Assembly: GCF_000348985.1 (NCBI RefSeq)
Contig: NC_035933.1
Coordinates: forward strand, 62,001 to 126,000
Source of the DNA: Huiozyma naganishii CBS 8797
Lineage: Eukaryota; Ascomycota; Saccharomycetes; Saccharomycetales; Saccharomycetaceae
DNA: 64,000 bases
Direction: 5' to 3'
A model generated the notes under the pieces. The model searched no databases. It was not told the origin of the DNA and was given only the letters and a program-made list of their open reading frames with translations. The stretch's first letter is position 1. Each line of letters opens with the position of its first letter. Positions 1 to 8,137 of the stretch are shown one piece after another. The position numbers were made by a program, and so were the translations under genes.

Positions 1-3000
1 TCATACCCTTCAATAGACTTGTGTGCGGCCAACAATTGGTCGTCCAAATCTTTCTGTTTCGTGACGAAATCGGACTGCTGGTCCTCGATCATCTTGCTAT
101 GTTCCAGTCTCTGCGATTCAATCGAGTCCCTCAAAGTGGCAGTTTCATCCAGCTGTTTTTGCAAGGCAACCAACCTAATGTGCATTTCCTTGTTCTCACG
201 CACTTTGGCGGCCAAGTTCTCCGTCAACTCAATCACCTTGTTTTCCAACTTGTAACTGTTCTCTTGCAACTTGTTGACACTCTTCGCCTCCGCCTTCAAT
301 ACCTTCAATTTAGCCTCCGCGAAACGTCTTCTAATACGCGACTGGATAACAACAGCACAACGTCTCCGGAAGTTGAAACGTCTCCGAGGTTGGAAAGCCC
401 TGACTCTGCTTTGGATCGACACGGCAGCTTTTTGTTCGTACATCTCGCGCAGATGTGTCTCCGCAAGACGTCTCTTGATCCTTCTTTGAATCTCAGCGAC
501 GCTTGACAACACTTGTTCCGTCTCTAAACGCACCGTTTCACCACGGTACAGTCTCTGGATGTCAATAGCCAAGTTAACTCTCATCTCAGTCTCCACCGTG
601 GACCTGACAACGACACCTTTGACCAAAGAGTGAAGTTTCGCAATCGATTTTTGAATCCGCAAGTACTGCTTGCGGTGGTACTTCGCCCTGATCTTCTTTT
701 GAATCATGATAATCGCATGGTTCATCTTATCAGTTCTTAACTTTTCCAAATACGCCAACATCCCGGCTTTGAAGAATATCTTCGTATTACCGATTTGGTA
801 CTTTGTCTTGTCCTGCACTGTAACGTTTAAGATTTTCTTACACAGAGCAATGATATCGTCTTCGCTCGTGTTCTCGTTCCTGAAAATACTAGCCCACTCA
901 TCAGGAGAGGTAAGGATATAGTATCTCAGAATAAACTCGTCAAAAGTCCACCGTGATGGGAACCCAGCACAGGATATTCTGATTGTTTCTAAGACACCAC
1001 AGGCCCTCAATTGGGATAGAACCATCAGATTATCAAACACCCAGGCCTCCTTGTCGTTGTTAGGCTTGATGCAGCGGATGTAGTGGACGTTGGTCGAGTT
1101 GATTGTAGTCATCAGTTCAATCAGAGACTGTTTGAACATAGACCCCAAGGTAGGTTTCCTGTTGGTCGCTCTCATAGGGCCCGGTCGTTTAGCTACCGCG
1201 CCCTGTTTCTCTTGTTCCTCCTTTTTAGCTTCTTCCAGCTTGGCGGCCTCTAATTCCATGTTTTGCAAGATATTCAACAAAGACTCGTTCGTGGAAGCCT
1301 TGAGGACCTCCAAATGGCCATCGGAGACGGTGTCCCTGTTCTTTTCAATAAACCCTTCAGTGTCGTAAGCAACTTCGTGGGCATAATGCGCAACCACGAA
1401 CTTGGTCTGGCCAAATCTAGGCTTTGAAAAGACTCTGTTCGTTGGAGGTTTGTCCAAAGTCTGGTACAATTTCTGCGTCCAGGACTCATCAGAACCCGCG
1501 GGTAGTCTACTCTCCTCGTCAAGCAGCGACAGGATACCTATCTTGTTTTCGATAAGGTTAATGCACGGTTGGTTGTCGTTGAACTCGATGAACGACCACT
1601 CTATTTCCTCCTTGACGTATTCTTCCTGTTCCAGTTTGAACACATGTTGGTTGAATTCCTGTTGCAACTTCTCGTTCGCGTAGTTGATACAAAATTGTTC
1701 GAAGGAGTTCTTTTCGAAGTGCTCGAACCCGTAGATGTCCAGGACACCGATGAATGATTTCACTTGGTTGGTGACCGCAGGGTTACACAGCACCGTGTTA
1801 ATGTTGGCGACCAGCCAGTCAAACAATGCAGAGTATATGAACTTCGCGACGGAATCTCTCGCAACAACCGCTTGGTTGAAGTTCAGATTCGAAACGATCT
1901 TTTCCCCCCTCGTCACAATTTGCTTCTTCGTGGTCCATTTCGCGAAATTGAACGTGTCAATCCCCAACAGTTCACAAGCTTTAATCAAGTTTGGTTCTTC
2001 GGAGGACAACGAAGCGTCCGTTCTGCCCTTTTTAACCTCGATGTTACCGATGTGAAGCAGCGCGGCTAGGATCTGGAAGATCCCAGCACGCGCAGTCTCG
2101 TCGATACCGACCAGTTGCAACGCGTCCACAGTAATAGAGTACTCCTTTGCATCGTCCATCCCCTTGATCTTGGTGTCGCCGCCCTGGTTCGTGTACGCGA
2201 AATCCTCCGCGTCTGTCAAGTAAAGTTTCGCCTTCTCGTCCGGGGTCAGACCTGCAAGCAACTGGTAAAAGATATGGTAGTTCCTTTCCGTTGGTGGTTG
2301 GTACACCAATCTGGACCTTTCCAGCAAGTAAGTTCTAATCTTGGCGCCGATGATCGAGGTTTTGTCGTTGAAGAGAATCTCCAAGTACTTCCCGAACCGG
2401 GACGAGTTGTCGTTTCTTGTGGTCTTGGCGTTCCCAAACGCCTCCATGATCGGGTTTGTTGCGAGGATCTTCTGCTCCGTCTCGGACATCTCTGCTTGGT
2501 GCTGCAAGTTGCCCATGTTGGAGGACATCTCCTCCTCGACGGACGCGAAGTACCGCATTATGTACTTCGCCGAGACCGTCTTCCCTGCCCCAGACTCCCC
2601 GCTGACAACAATCGTCTGGTTCTCGTGGCCGTTCTTCATGAGGCGGTACGCCTCCTCCGCGATCGCGAACAAGTGCGGATCCATCTCTCCCCTGCGCTTC
2701 CCAGCGTACGCCTCGATCATATCCGGCGAGTACAGTTGGTCAACCCTATCGAACGGGTTCGTCGCAATCAGCACAATCCCAGAGTACGTGTATATATTCA
2801 ATTGAGCGTATCGCTGCTTAATAGCGTGCAGCACCGCGGGTTCGTTCAAGTACGACAGCGAGGTAAGGTCCTCCGTCGCCTCCAGAATCGGCGGGTTCCG
2901 CAGCAAAGGAAGCTGCTCGTCCTTGTCATCGGTCAGCGAGTCCACCTGCACGTCCACCACAGTCCCATCCTCGAGGGCAAGCTGCAGCGCGTACTTCCCG

Positions 3001-3089
3001 TCCTCGAACTTGTTCCTCGTCACCTCGCATCCGATCCAGCCCTGCTCTTTGCTCGGGAACCAGCACCGCGTGCCAACTTCAAACGACAT
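1..3089 (-). CDS. MYO2: Class V myosin heavy chain (Myo2 type), 3' end outside the window
   Basis: Actin-based motor that carries secretory vesicles, vacuole, mitochondria and other cargo to the bud. The first 1029 codons are present; the C-terminal coiled coil and globular cargo tail lie beyond base 1. The start is the ATG at 3089, giving MSFEVGTRCW as in yeast Myo2 and Myo4. The motor domain covers about residues 70-780 and has an intact P-loop (GESGAGKT) and the NDNSSRFGKYLEI switch I region. A row of IQ motifs for light-chain binding covers about residues 790-930 (for example IQKKIRAKYHRKQY), followed by the start of a coiled coil. Motor sequence such as NEPAVLHAIKQRY and NPFDRVDQLY is closer to Myo2 than Myo4 as I recall them. 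The neighbouring FRT and PRO2 genes match the MYO2 locus. It diverges from the FRT gene across a 363-bp promoter region. Confidence 0.96.
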   Translation of the reverse strand, partial: MSFEVGTRCWFPSKEQGWIGCEVTRNKFEDGKYALQLALEDGTVVDVQVDSLTDDKDEQLPLLRNPPILEATEDLTSLSYLNEPAVLHAIKQRYAQLNIYTYSGIVLIATNPFDRVDQLYSPDMIEAYAGKRRGEMDPHLFAIAEEAYRLMKNGHENQTIVVSGESGAGKTVSAKYIMRYFASVEEEMSSNMGNLQHQAEMSETEQKILATNPIMEAFGNAKTTRNDNSSRFGKYLEILFNDKTSIIGAKIRTYLLERSRLVYQPPTERNYHIFYQLLAGLTPDEKAKLYLTDAEDFAYTNQGGDTKIKGMDDAKEYSITVDALQLVGIDETARAGIFQILAALLHIGNIEVKKGRTDASLSSEEPNLIKACELLGIDTFNFAKWTTKKQIVTRGEKIVSNLNFNQAVVARDSVAKFIYSALFDWLVANINTVLCNPAVTNQVKSFIGVLDIYGFEHFEKNSFEQFCINYANEKLQQEFNQHVFKLEQEEYVKEEIEWSFIEFNDNQPCINLIENKIGILSLLDEESRLPAGSDESWTQKLYQTLDKPPTNRVFSKPRFGQTKFVVAHYAHEVAYDTEGFIEKNRDTVSDGHLEVLKASTNESLLNILQNMELEAAKLEEAKKEEQEKQGAVAKRPGPMRATNRKPTLGSMFKQSLIELMTTINSTNVHYIRCIKPNNDKEAWVFDNLMVLSQLRACGVLETIRISCAGFPSRWTFDEFILRYYILTSPDEWASIFRNENTSEDDIIALCKKILNVTVQDKTKYQIGNTKIFFKAGMLAYLEKLRTDKMNHAIIMIQKKIRAKYHRKQYLRIQKSIAKLHSLVKGVVVRSTVETEMRVNLAIDIQRLYRGETVRLETEQVLSSVAEIQRRIKRRLAETHLREMYEQKAAVSIQSRVRAFQPRRRFNFRRRCAVVIQSRIRRRFAEAKLKVLKAEAKSVNKLQENSYKLENKVIELTENLAAKVRENKEMHIRLVALQKQLDETATLRDSIESQRLEHSKMIEDQQSDFVTKQKDLDDQLLAAHKSIEGY

Positions 3090-3242
3090 AACGGAGAAGC
3101 ACACTCTCTTTCTGAGGTATTAGTAGGTCTCGCAGAGTCGACGGGGTGCCCTGGCTGCGACGCGTTGACGCCCTGTGTCGTGGCATCGGGAGAGGAATCG
3201 CGATATTTCAGTGTTTACTGAGATCTGGGTTTCGTAAGCGAT

Positions 3243-3260
3243 TTACCCGAATTTTACCCG
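3243..3260 (+). promoter_or_regulatory. Tandem Reb1-type sites between MYO2 and the FRT gene
   Basis: Two exact TTACCCG cores, at 3243-3249 and 3254-3260, lie 11 bp apart in the same orientation inside the 363-bp divergent promoter (3090-3452). TTACCCG is the core recognised by the general regulatory factor Reb1, which clears nucleosomes. Binding here is inferred from sequence only. The rest of the interval shows short direct GAGGGTTCT repeats near 3330-3350 and nothing else I recognise. Confidence 0.6.
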
Positions 3261-3452
3261 ATTTTGACACAAATTCCTCGACCTCGAGGGCCTCGAGAGC
3301 AGGTCGACGATAAGAACGGGACCGTTCTGAGGGTTCTGAGGGTTCTGAGGGCTCAAGGACTGTTGATCTGGTGCAGTTGGAGTTGTGTAAGAGTGGGTTG
3401 TTGGTCAGACGCTCCTTTTGTGCCGGTCTTTTGCGTATTTGAGTGCAATTTT

Positions 3453-5006
3453 ATGATGGATTCCGTGATGGATAGGAGGGGCAACGTCAGGAGGAGGCCC
3501 TCGTCGGCTTGTCTCGTTGCAGATAGGATGTACTGTAGTGGTGGTGTGGAGGCTGGGGGTGACGGAAGGCTGGGAAGCCCTGCGCTGCTTAGAAGGCCCC
3601 CGCAGAGCGACTCTCTGGCCGGTACTGCTGCTTCCGCTGCCCTTTTGAGACGGGCCCCCGTTATTGCGGTTAATGATAAGCCCGTGCTCTTTGCACGCTC
3701 GGCCCCTGGATCGAAGGCGGGGCACAGACGGTACAGTCCCACCTTTGAGTTTGGGGCCGTGGAGGATGACGAGAATGACGATGACGGCGGGTCTTTCAGC
3801 TCTTTGCACGATAAGTTCTCGATGGAAATCGCAGGTGCAGGATTCTACAAACAGATGAACAATTACTCTTCCGCCTTTGGCGGTGATTTCAGCACTTTCA
3901 GCTTCGAGGAGCCGCAGGCGGTGGGTGTTACCGCAGGATCAAGTTCCAGCAGTATTGGGTCAGCCCTCGAGTGCGGTGGCCCTTGTACCCCACTAAGGGA
4001 CAGCCATAGGAGACGTTCTTCGACTGCAACGGTGTCCTCTGCGTTCAAATTGCACTCCAGAAGTGATATATACGGGAAACAGAGGCACAAGAGGACGATG
4101 TCCAGTAACAACAATTCGCAAGCAAAGAGACTCGTCCAAGAGTTTTTGAAAGTCGATAAGGATCCATCACCCCCAAGGAGAAACTCGTCGTCGCAACTCA
4201 ACAGCTCATCGAGTCTGGTGTTTGAAAATCTGCTGTACAGAGAGCTGGATCATTCGTCAAAGTACAGTATGTCCGCCGTGGCCAATGAAAGCGAGAGGTC
4301 GCTTCCGAGAACACCATTTACTGATAGGAACCTGGCCTCCGCTGTGTCATCTGCATCGATTGTCGGCACACCGTCTACTTCAGGCGACCATTCCAGCCCA
4401 CCACAGTCGCGGGAATCGGACATATTTTCCAGTTCCCCCGAGATGGACTCCTCAGCCTCCTCGCTCGATGTCCAGGTCAAGAAATCGGTCAAGCGTAAGA
4501 TCCCATATAAGGAACACATCCCAACGGCGATCCACCAACTCGAATTGAAACTAAGGGATCAAGTGCAGCGGAAGATCGTCGCTGATGAATCCCGTCTAAT
4601 CGATAATCTGAACAAATTCGACACGCTGACGACGGACGTGGCACAACTGCGAGACCAGATTTCGACTCTGAAGATGGCAATCAAAGACACGTACCTACCA
4701 AAAATACGACGCAGCTTTGACCCAAAAAATAGCGAATCCTTCATCCACACTTTACAAGATAACGTGAACACCGCGGTGCAGGAACTGGAGGTCCTCGAGA
4801 AGAAAATGCAGCATTACCAACGGAAGGTCGCTCAGCAGAAGGAAACGATGAAAACTCTAGAGAGCCTCATCAACATGGGCAACACATTAAGAGAGGTGAA
4901 ACGCAATACCAAATCTGTGTACAAATACAGGTACGTTCTGTTCGACCTGTGTATTCTCTCATTCGCCATCTACTTTGTCATGCTGCTTCGAAGCCTGTTC
5001 TGGTAG
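3453..5006 (+). CDS. FRT1: Tail-anchored ER protein of the Frt1/Frt2 family (calcineurin target)
   Basis: Frt1 and Frt2 are ER membrane proteins that promote growth under salt and alkaline stress; Frt1 is regulated by calcineurin. The frame is open upstream of 3453 but has no earlier ATG, so the start is the ATG-ATG pair at 3453 (517 aa; yeast Frt1 is about 600). The N-terminal two thirds is Ser-rich and low in order. Residues about 350-485 form the conserved helical and coiled-coil region. A single hydrophobic segment at about 492-513 (YVLFDLCILSFAIYFVMLL) lies just before the C terminus, the expected tail anchor. The position between MYO2 and PRO2 matches YOR324C FRT1, while YAL028W FRT2 sits by MYO4. 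In this unsplit gene order it may represent the ancestor of both. Confidence 0.85.
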   Translation: MMDSVMDRRGNVRRRPSSACLVADRMYCSGGVEAGGDGRLGSPALLRRPPQSDSLAGTAASAALLRRAPVIAVNDKPVLFARSAPGSKAGHRRYSPTFEFGAVEDDENDDDGGSFSSLHDKFSMEIAGAGFYKQMNNYSSAFGGDFSTFSFEEPQAVGVTAGSSSSSIGSALECGGPCTPLRDSHRRRSSTATVSSAFKLHSRSDIYGKQRHKRTMSSNNNSQAKRLVQEFLKVDKDPSPPRRNSSSQLNSSSSLVFENLLYRELDHSSKYSMSAVANESERSLPRTPFTDRNLASAVSSASIVGTPSTSGDHSSPPQSRESDIFSSSPEMDSSASSLDVQVKKSVKRKIPYKEHIPTAIHQLELKLRDQVQRKIVADESRLIDNLNKFDTLTTDVAQLRDQISTLKMAIKDTYLPKIRRSFDPKNSESFIHTLQDNVNTAVQELEVLEKKMQHYQRKVAQQKETMKTLESLINMGNTLREVKRNTKSVYKYRYVLFDLCILSFAIYFVMLLRSLFW

Positions 5007-5281
5007 CCCGTTTGTGATCCAATATCACCCATTTACAGTCCGGTTACTTATTTTTTCCCAGCCTTATACCATTAATCCCGGACCCTATAGACACTACTCG
5101 TACGTAAACGATTAGATATTGACAGACACTCAAACACATCTATATTCTTTCCCCGCCTTACTGCTTAGTCATTGACACCGAATAATATATATATAAGAAA
5201 AATTATATGTACTCTGTGTAACAGAAGCATTCTTCTCTCAAGTCTAGTAGCAAGCATACACAAAACTCTCGCTCGTCCAGG

Positions 5282-6640
5282 ATGTCATCGACTGCTGAAC
5301 AGATTGCTAAAAATGCCCGTTTTGCCGGGAATGTTTTGAAGACGCTAAGTAACGAAGACCGTTCCACGATCCTGTACAAGATACACGACGCTTTAAAGGC
5401 TTCTAAGAATGACATCGAAAGGGCTAATAAACTGGACTTGGCTGCTGTAGAGGAGACAGGTCTGTCCTCGTCGCTTGTGAAGAGGTTAGATTTGTTTAAA
5501 GGTGACAAGTTCGATACCATGTTACAAGGTATCAAAGACGTCGCTGATTTACCAGACCCTGTCGGTAAAGTCAACTTTGCGAGAGAGCTGGATGAAGGTT
5601 TGACATTGTACCAAGTGACCTCCCCAATCGGTGTGCTGCTAGTCATCTTTGAATCTCGTCCTGAAGTGATTGCCAACATTACCGCTTTGTGCATAAAGAG
5701 TGGTAACGCTGGTATCCTGAAAGGTGGTAAAGAGTCGTTGAACACTTTCAAAGAAATGGCCAAGATTATTAACGGCACGCTGGCCGATAACGAAAAGACC
5801 ACTGGCGTCCCAGTGAATGCTGTCCAGTTGATACAAACTAGACAAGATGTGAACGATTTGCTAAGCCAAGACGAATTGATCGACTTGGTCGTTCCAAGAG
5901 GTTCCAACGCTTTGGTCAGAAACATCAAGAACAACACCAAGATCCCAGTCCTGGGGCACGCAGATGGTATTTGCTCTGTTTACATTGACGAGAAAGCGGA
6001 CTTGGTCAAGGCAAAGAGAATCACAGTCGATGCAAAGACGAACTATCCAGCTGGCTGCAACGCCATGGAGACCCTACTCATAAACCCTAACTTCCCTTCT
6101 TGGACGGATGTTCTGACCAATTTGGCCGAGCACGGCGTCACTCTGCATGTCACCCAAGAAGTCAAGGATGCATTAAAGGAGCAAGGCAAGTTGACAGGGG
6201 AAACTGCTGATAAAGTAGTCGACGCTAACGAATCCGTCGATTTTGACAAAGAATTCTTATCCTTGGACTGTGCTGTCAAATTCACCCCCACGGCGCTCGA
6301 CGCTATTCAGCATATCAACTTGCACTCCTCCAAGCACACGGATTGCATTGTCTCCGAGGATAAGCCAAATGCAGAGAAATTCTTAAAAGCGGTCGATTCT
6401 GCGGATGTTTACTGGAACGCATCGACAAGATTTGCTGATGGGTTCAGATACGGGTTTGGTACAGAAGTCGGGATTGCCACGTCGAAGATCCACGCCCGTG
6501 GGCCAGTGGGTCTTGATGGGTTGGTCATATACCAATACCAAATCAGGGGTAACGGGCAAGTTGCCGGAGATTACCTGGGCGCTGGTGGTAACAAAGCTTT
6601 TGTGCACAAGGAGATTGACGTGAAAACTGTTACGTTATGA
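5282..6640 (+). CDS. PRO2: Gamma-glutamyl phosphate reductase
   Basis: Second step of proline synthesis: NADPH-dependent reduction of gamma-glutamyl phosphate to glutamate semialdehyde, in the cytosol. The 452-aa protein is about the usual length (yeast Pro2 is 456). It belongs to the aldehyde dehydrogenase superfamily, with the conserved SPIGVLLVIFESRPEV stretch at about 118-133, the VPRGSNALV nucleotide-binding region at about 203-211, the catalytic-cysteine motif YPAGCNAMETLL at about 255-266 and the C-terminal RGPVGLDGLV. The start ATG at 5282 is the first in frame and follows an AT-rich leader with a TATATATATA run near 5185. Gene order FRT-PRO2 matches YOR324C-YOR323C. It converges on MAK16 with 204 bp between stops. 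Confidence 0.97.
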   Translation: MSSTAEQIAKNARFAGNVLKTLSNEDRSTILYKIHDALKASKNDIERANKLDLAAVEETGLSSSLVKRLDLFKGDKFDTMLQGIKDVADLPDPVGKVNFARELDEGLTLYQVTSPIGVLLVIFESRPEVIANITALCIKSGNAGILKGGKESLNTFKEMAKIINGTLADNEKTTGVPVNAVQLIQTRQDVNDLLSQDELIDLVVPRGSNALVRNIKNNTKIPVLGHADGICSVYIDEKADLVKAKRITVDAKTNYPAGCNAMETLLINPNFPSWTDVLTNLAEHGVTLHVTQEVKDALKEQGKLTGETADKVVDANESVDFDKEFLSLDCAVKFTPTALDAIQHINLHSSKHTDCIVSEDKPNAEKFLKAVDSADVYWNASTRFADGFRYGFGTEVGIATSKIHARGPVGLDGLVIYQYQIRGNGQVAGDYLGAGGNKAFVHKEIDVKTVTL

Positions 6641-6844
6641 AATCGCCAATCCTACGATTCATGAACAGCTGGAGATACGTGTAAACGTTTCATCGACTAG
6701 AATATGTTAGTATATGATACATATGTGATTTAAGCGCAGCGAAGCAGTTGTATATTTGCTCTCTCCTCCGCATACCCACGATTTTCTTTTCTTTTCGGTC
6801 CCTTCATTGGAATGACTATTGAAATGTATGTGCTATATTTGAGA

Positions 6845-7771
6845 TTAGTTTTCAGTTGTCTGCTGTTCAGCAGGTTGTAAGTTTGTCTCCTCCTCAAACT
6901 CAATCTCGACTCTAGGCCGTTTAGCCTTAGGAGCCTTGGTTTTCTTTCTCTTGTTGGAATCTGTTTTCTCGTCCTCGTCACTGCTCTCATCAGAGGAGGA
7001 GGAATCATCTTCATCAGAGGAGTACTCACTATCAGAATCGGCCAACCATTTTTCTAGATCGTTAACGTCAACGTACTCGTTCTCCTCATCAGCAGCCACA
7101 TACTCAACTTCACCATCATCGCTCTCCTCCTCTTCATCCCAGTCCTCCAAATCTTCGTCCACTTCCTCGTCCTCGTTTTCGTCGTCCAGCTTCCCAAGAA
7201 CTTTTTTCCAGACTTTCTCGTCCACGTTCAATGGCTTGTCACCGTACGCACCAGACTTCAATCTATCCAGCAACTCCTTCTCAATAGCCTTTTCGATCTT
7301 AGCAGCGGACAACGCTTTCCTTTCCCTGTTCTCCTCTCTCCTCTTGACCTTCGGCGCGACGCCGACGTAGTGCCTCTCGTCCTCCCTCATAGCGAGCCTC
7401 CTCTCTGTGATAGCAACCTGCGTCAATTTCGTAAACCTCTGCTTACATTTGTGTTTGAAGAAGTTATTCCAGTGCAGCAGATGCTCATCGATCTGCTTCA
7501 AAGCCGTCACGTAGTTCTTCGACAACTTAATCTTCTCCCACAGTTTCGCCGGTGTGTGCGCTCTCTCGGGAGTCTTGATGTACAGGTATATCCGACCCTT
7601 GTCACTCCTCACCGTCGCATATTTAGAGTTCGCCAGCGGACAGGACTGCCTCGTGCACAACCCAGTCACATTATACGGGTCCCGACAGAAATGCTGCCCG
7701 TTCCGCGTCTTGATCCTGTGCGAGCAAAAACTCTGGCTAATCACCTGCCATACAATCTCATCGGTGGACAT
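6845..7771 (-). CDS. MAK16: Nucleolar 60S ribosome biogenesis protein Mak16
   Basis: Essential factor in pre-60S assembly, originally found through maintenance of the killer dsRNA. It is 308 aa (yeast 306). The N-terminal half is the conserved ribosomal L28e/Mak16 region: [22 protein letters not shown] at the start, then a cysteine set ([18 protein letters not shown]) and the [16 protein letters not shown] block. The C-terminal third (from about residue 195) is a long acidic and serine tract of Asp/Glu and Ser, ending in a basic [16 protein letters not shown] stretch that would serve for nuclear targeting. PAC and RRPE motifs about 110-150 bp upstream fit the ribosome-biogenesis regulon. In S. 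cerevisiae the gene is YAL025C on the other duplicated track, so its presence between PRO2 and LDB19 reflects unsplit gene order. Confidence 0.97.
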   Translation of the reverse strand: MSTDEIVWQVISQSFCSHRIKTRNGQHFCRDPYNVTGLCTRQSCPLANSKYATVRSDKGRIYLYIKTPERAHTPAKLWEKIKLSKNYVTALKQIDEHLLHWNNFFKHKCKQRFTKLTQVAITERRLAMREDERHYVGVAPKVKRREENRERKALSAAKIEKAIEKELLDRLKSGAYGDKPLNVDEKVWKKVLGKLDDENEDEEVDEDLEDWDEEEESDDGEVEYVAADEENEYVDVNDLEKWLADSDSEYSSDEDDSSSSDESSDEDEKTDSNKRKKTKAPKAKRPRVEIEFEEETNLQPAEQQTTEN

Positions 7772-7882
7772 CGTGCAATTTTAACCCTGGATAGTCCCTC
7801 GCTCACACACACCTCAGCAACTCAGCTGGGTATCAATTCAATGTATACCTTGCTATATACGTAACAGGCCTCAAAATTCGAT

Positions 7883-7924
7883 GCTCATCGCAAAATTTTT
7901 TTTTTATTGCAAAAAAAATTTTCA
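7883..7924 (-). promoter_or_regulatory. PAC box and RRPE-like element upstream of MAK16
   Basis: On the minus strand the exact PAC core GCGATGAGC lies at 7891-7883. An A-tract running into AAAATTTTCA at about 7913-7924 resembles the RRPE (TGAAAATTTT). Both motifs are established marks of ribosome-biogenesis genes in budding yeasts and sit 112-153 bp upstream of the MAK16 start. The whole 366-bp interval 7772-8137 is shared by MAK16 and LDB19. Confidence 0.8.
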
Positions 7925-8137
7925 GTCACTTTTTACGGTTTTTGTCCAAGCCCTAGTTTCTGGTTTCTAAACCCTAATTTCCTCGAATTTTTGTGAAACT
8001 TTCGATGAAGTGGACGATGAGCAACGAACCAGGACAGTTTTTGGGAGGTAGTGGAGGGTCCAGAGGGTCGCTGAGGTTCTCCCTGTGTGCAATTGGGTAC
8101 CTGCCGGTGTTTGATACTTAATTCTCTCTTTTTGGTG

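Noticed and set aside
2115..3221. 368-codon open frame on the plus strand
   Set aside because: It is antisense to the conserved MYO2 motor domain and its product has no domain; such long shadows arise from GC-rich codon bias.
8087..8137. Extension of LDB19 to a GTG codon at 8087
   Set aside because: Nuclear yeast genes start at ATG; the ATG at 8138 gives the family's usual length.
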